From contig MTLR01000011.1 in the NCBI GenBank assembly GCA_002010925.1, positions 1-6,284 of the forward strand: a DNA stretch of 6,284 bases, in the 5' to 3' direction. Source of the stretch: Candidatus Bathyarchaeota archaeon JdFR-04 (GTDB taxonomy: Archaea; Thermoproteota; Bathyarchaeia; Bathyarchaeales; UBA233). Both the position numbers and the translations under genes were made by a program. Of the stretch, positions 5,705 to 6,284 are shown piece after piece. How positions within the stretch are numbered: the first letter of the stretch is position 1; the number at the start of each line of letters is the position of its first letter. The notes under the pieces are model-generated. The model saw only the letters and a list, made by a program, of their open reading frames with translations. It made no database searches and had not been told where the DNA came from.

Positions 5705-6284
5705 GACGTTGTCTCCTCTCCTCTATAAGCGGACATTCGGGGTTAAAGCATAAATTCCAAGGTCTCCGTCCTTTCATTCGCACTTGGATTGTGGGCCAAT
5801 CACATGCCCTACAGGGCTTACCTAACGGTTTTAGGGTTCCACGTTGGGGGAGTGGGAAGGATGTTTTGCATTTTCCTTTGAAGTAGTTGGTACATCCTAT
5901 GAAGCGTTTTCCGGTTTTCCTCGAGTAAAGTATCATTAGTTTGCCAGTGCCGCAGCTTGGACAGTCGCCTACCATTCTTTCCTCTATTCGAGCTTTCCGT
6001 ATTGCATTGCTTAGTGCTTCGCCGATGGACTGTTCCATTTGCTTCAGTTTTTTCAGTGTAGGTTTGAGTAGCTCCACAGCTTCGACGATTACGGCTTCCC
6101 GTTTTTGTTGTCCTTGTTGGATCTTCTCCATCTCCTCTTCCAGTTCTCTTGTCAGCTCGACGGAAACAACGGTTGGACAATGCCTTTCCAAGAGCTCGAT
6201 TACGTCGAACCCCAAGCCCGTGACGACTATACGTTCGTCTTTTATGTATTTGCGGTCATAAAGCGTCTGAATGATGTCTGCCCG
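5667..6284 (-). CDS. topA: DNA topoisomerase I (type IA), C-terminal part (5'-truncated by window edge)
   Basis: The frame is open from the right edge to the TAA at 5667-5669, giving 205 visible residues. It begins with RADIIQTLYDRKYIKDERI, the type IA topoisomerase segment that normally follows ATRA, and continues through a Glu/Lys-rich helical region (visible 40-105). Two zinc ribbons follow: CPSC with later cysteines at 131 and 139 (starting at 108), and CRAC with cysteines at 179 and 184 (starting at 158). The enzyme relaxes negatively supercoiled DNA by passing strands through a transient 5'-phosphotyrosine break; the catalytic tyrosine and Toprim domain are outside the window. The zinc ribbons help single-strand DNA binding in related enzymes. 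A TTG at 6213-6215 is internal, since the family motif continues upstream. The short Lys/Arg-rich tail overlaps the start of the zinc-finger-like gene. Confidence 0.93.
   Translation of the reverse strand, partial: RADIIQTLYDRKYIKDERIVVTGLGFDVIELLERHCPTVVSVELTRELEEEMEKIQQGQQKREAVIVEAVELLKPTLKKLKQMEQSIGEALSNAIRKARIEERMVGDCPSCGTGKLMILYSRKTGKRFIGCTNYFKGKCKTSFPLPQRGTLKPLGKPCRACDWPTIQVRMKGRRPWNLCFNPECPLIEERRQRLEMQNMRKRSGK
5713..5718 (-). promoter_or_regulatory. Ribosome binding site deciding a TTG start
   Basis: On the minus strand this reads GAGGAG, 8 bases before the TTG at 5702-5704. It lies within the topoisomerase I coding sequence and is the main support for the unusual start codon of the small zinc-finger-like gene. 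Confidence 0.65.

Noticed and set aside
5584..5886. Plus-strand open frame of 100 codons opposite topA and the small zinc-finger-like gene
   Set aside because: Antisense to a conserved zinc-ribbon region, no ribosome site and no recognisable domain.
6213..6215. TTG as the start of a separate zinc-ribbon protein
   Set aside because: The 23 codons upstream continue without a stop and carry the type IA topoisomerase motif RADIIQTLY, so the TTG is internal.
5941..6261. Plus-strand Ser-rich open frame of 106 codons
   Set aside because: It mirrors the Glu/Lys-rich helix of topoisomerase I, which reads as Ser/Phe-rich on the opposite strand; a typical shadow.
1..6284. CRISPR arrays, tRNA genes, insertion sequences and long repeats
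   Set aside because: Looked for by eye on both strands; no regularly spaced repeats, cloverleaf-like segments, transposase motifs or terminal inverted repeats were seen. Short RNA genes inside coding sequence cannot be excluded.

Overview
The window is a compact, gene-dense stretch of an archaeal chromosome. CDP-archaeol synthase (carS) is specific to archaeal lipid synthesis. A RadB recombinase paralogue, an XPD/Rad3-type helicase, a Clp1/Grc3-type polynucleotide kinase and a type IA topoisomerase with C-terminal zinc ribbons all fit an archaeon. Starts use Shine-Dalgarno motifs (GGAG, AAGGT, AAAGGAGG) with ATG, GTG and TTG, and AT-rich TATA-like boxes lie in the one divergent intergenic gap. 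The gene mix and wording of the proteins make me lean towards a Bathyarchaeia-like or related TACK-side lineage. That placement is inference from memory of families, not a search.

Layout. (1) Positions 1-894, plus strand: the C-terminal part of an XPD/Rad3 helicase, open at the left edge. (2) Positions 866-2807, minus strand: a two-gene unit in which a small RNase H/RuvC-fold protein is followed, with an 8-base overlap, by a Clp1/Grc3-like polynucleotide 5'-kinase. The kinase converges on the helicase and overlaps its 3' end by 29 bases. (3) Positions 2808-2878: the only real intergenic space, a divergent promoter region. (4) Positions 2879-5069, plus strand: radB, carS and an aminopeptidase T/M29-like metalloenzyme, packed as an operon with gaps of 11 bases and about zero. 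(5) Positions 5053-6284, minus strand: the C-terminal end of DNA topoisomerase I (open at the right edge), a 71-residue zinc-finger-like protein that overlaps it by 38 bases, and a three-helix membrane protein 1 base further on.

The most interesting item is the last membrane protein (5053-5487). Its helix pattern and local motifs resemble the eukaryotic oligosaccharyltransferase subunits OSTC/DC2 and the membrane part of OST3/OST6, which would make it an archaeal accessory subunit of the AglB/STT3 N-glycosylation enzyme. The second is the translationally coupled pair of a putative RNase H-fold nuclease and a polynucleotide 5'-kinase, a plausible nucleic-acid end-processing module. No tRNA, rRNA, CRISPR array, insertion sequence or long repeat was seen, and no gene-free stretch exceeds about 75 bases.
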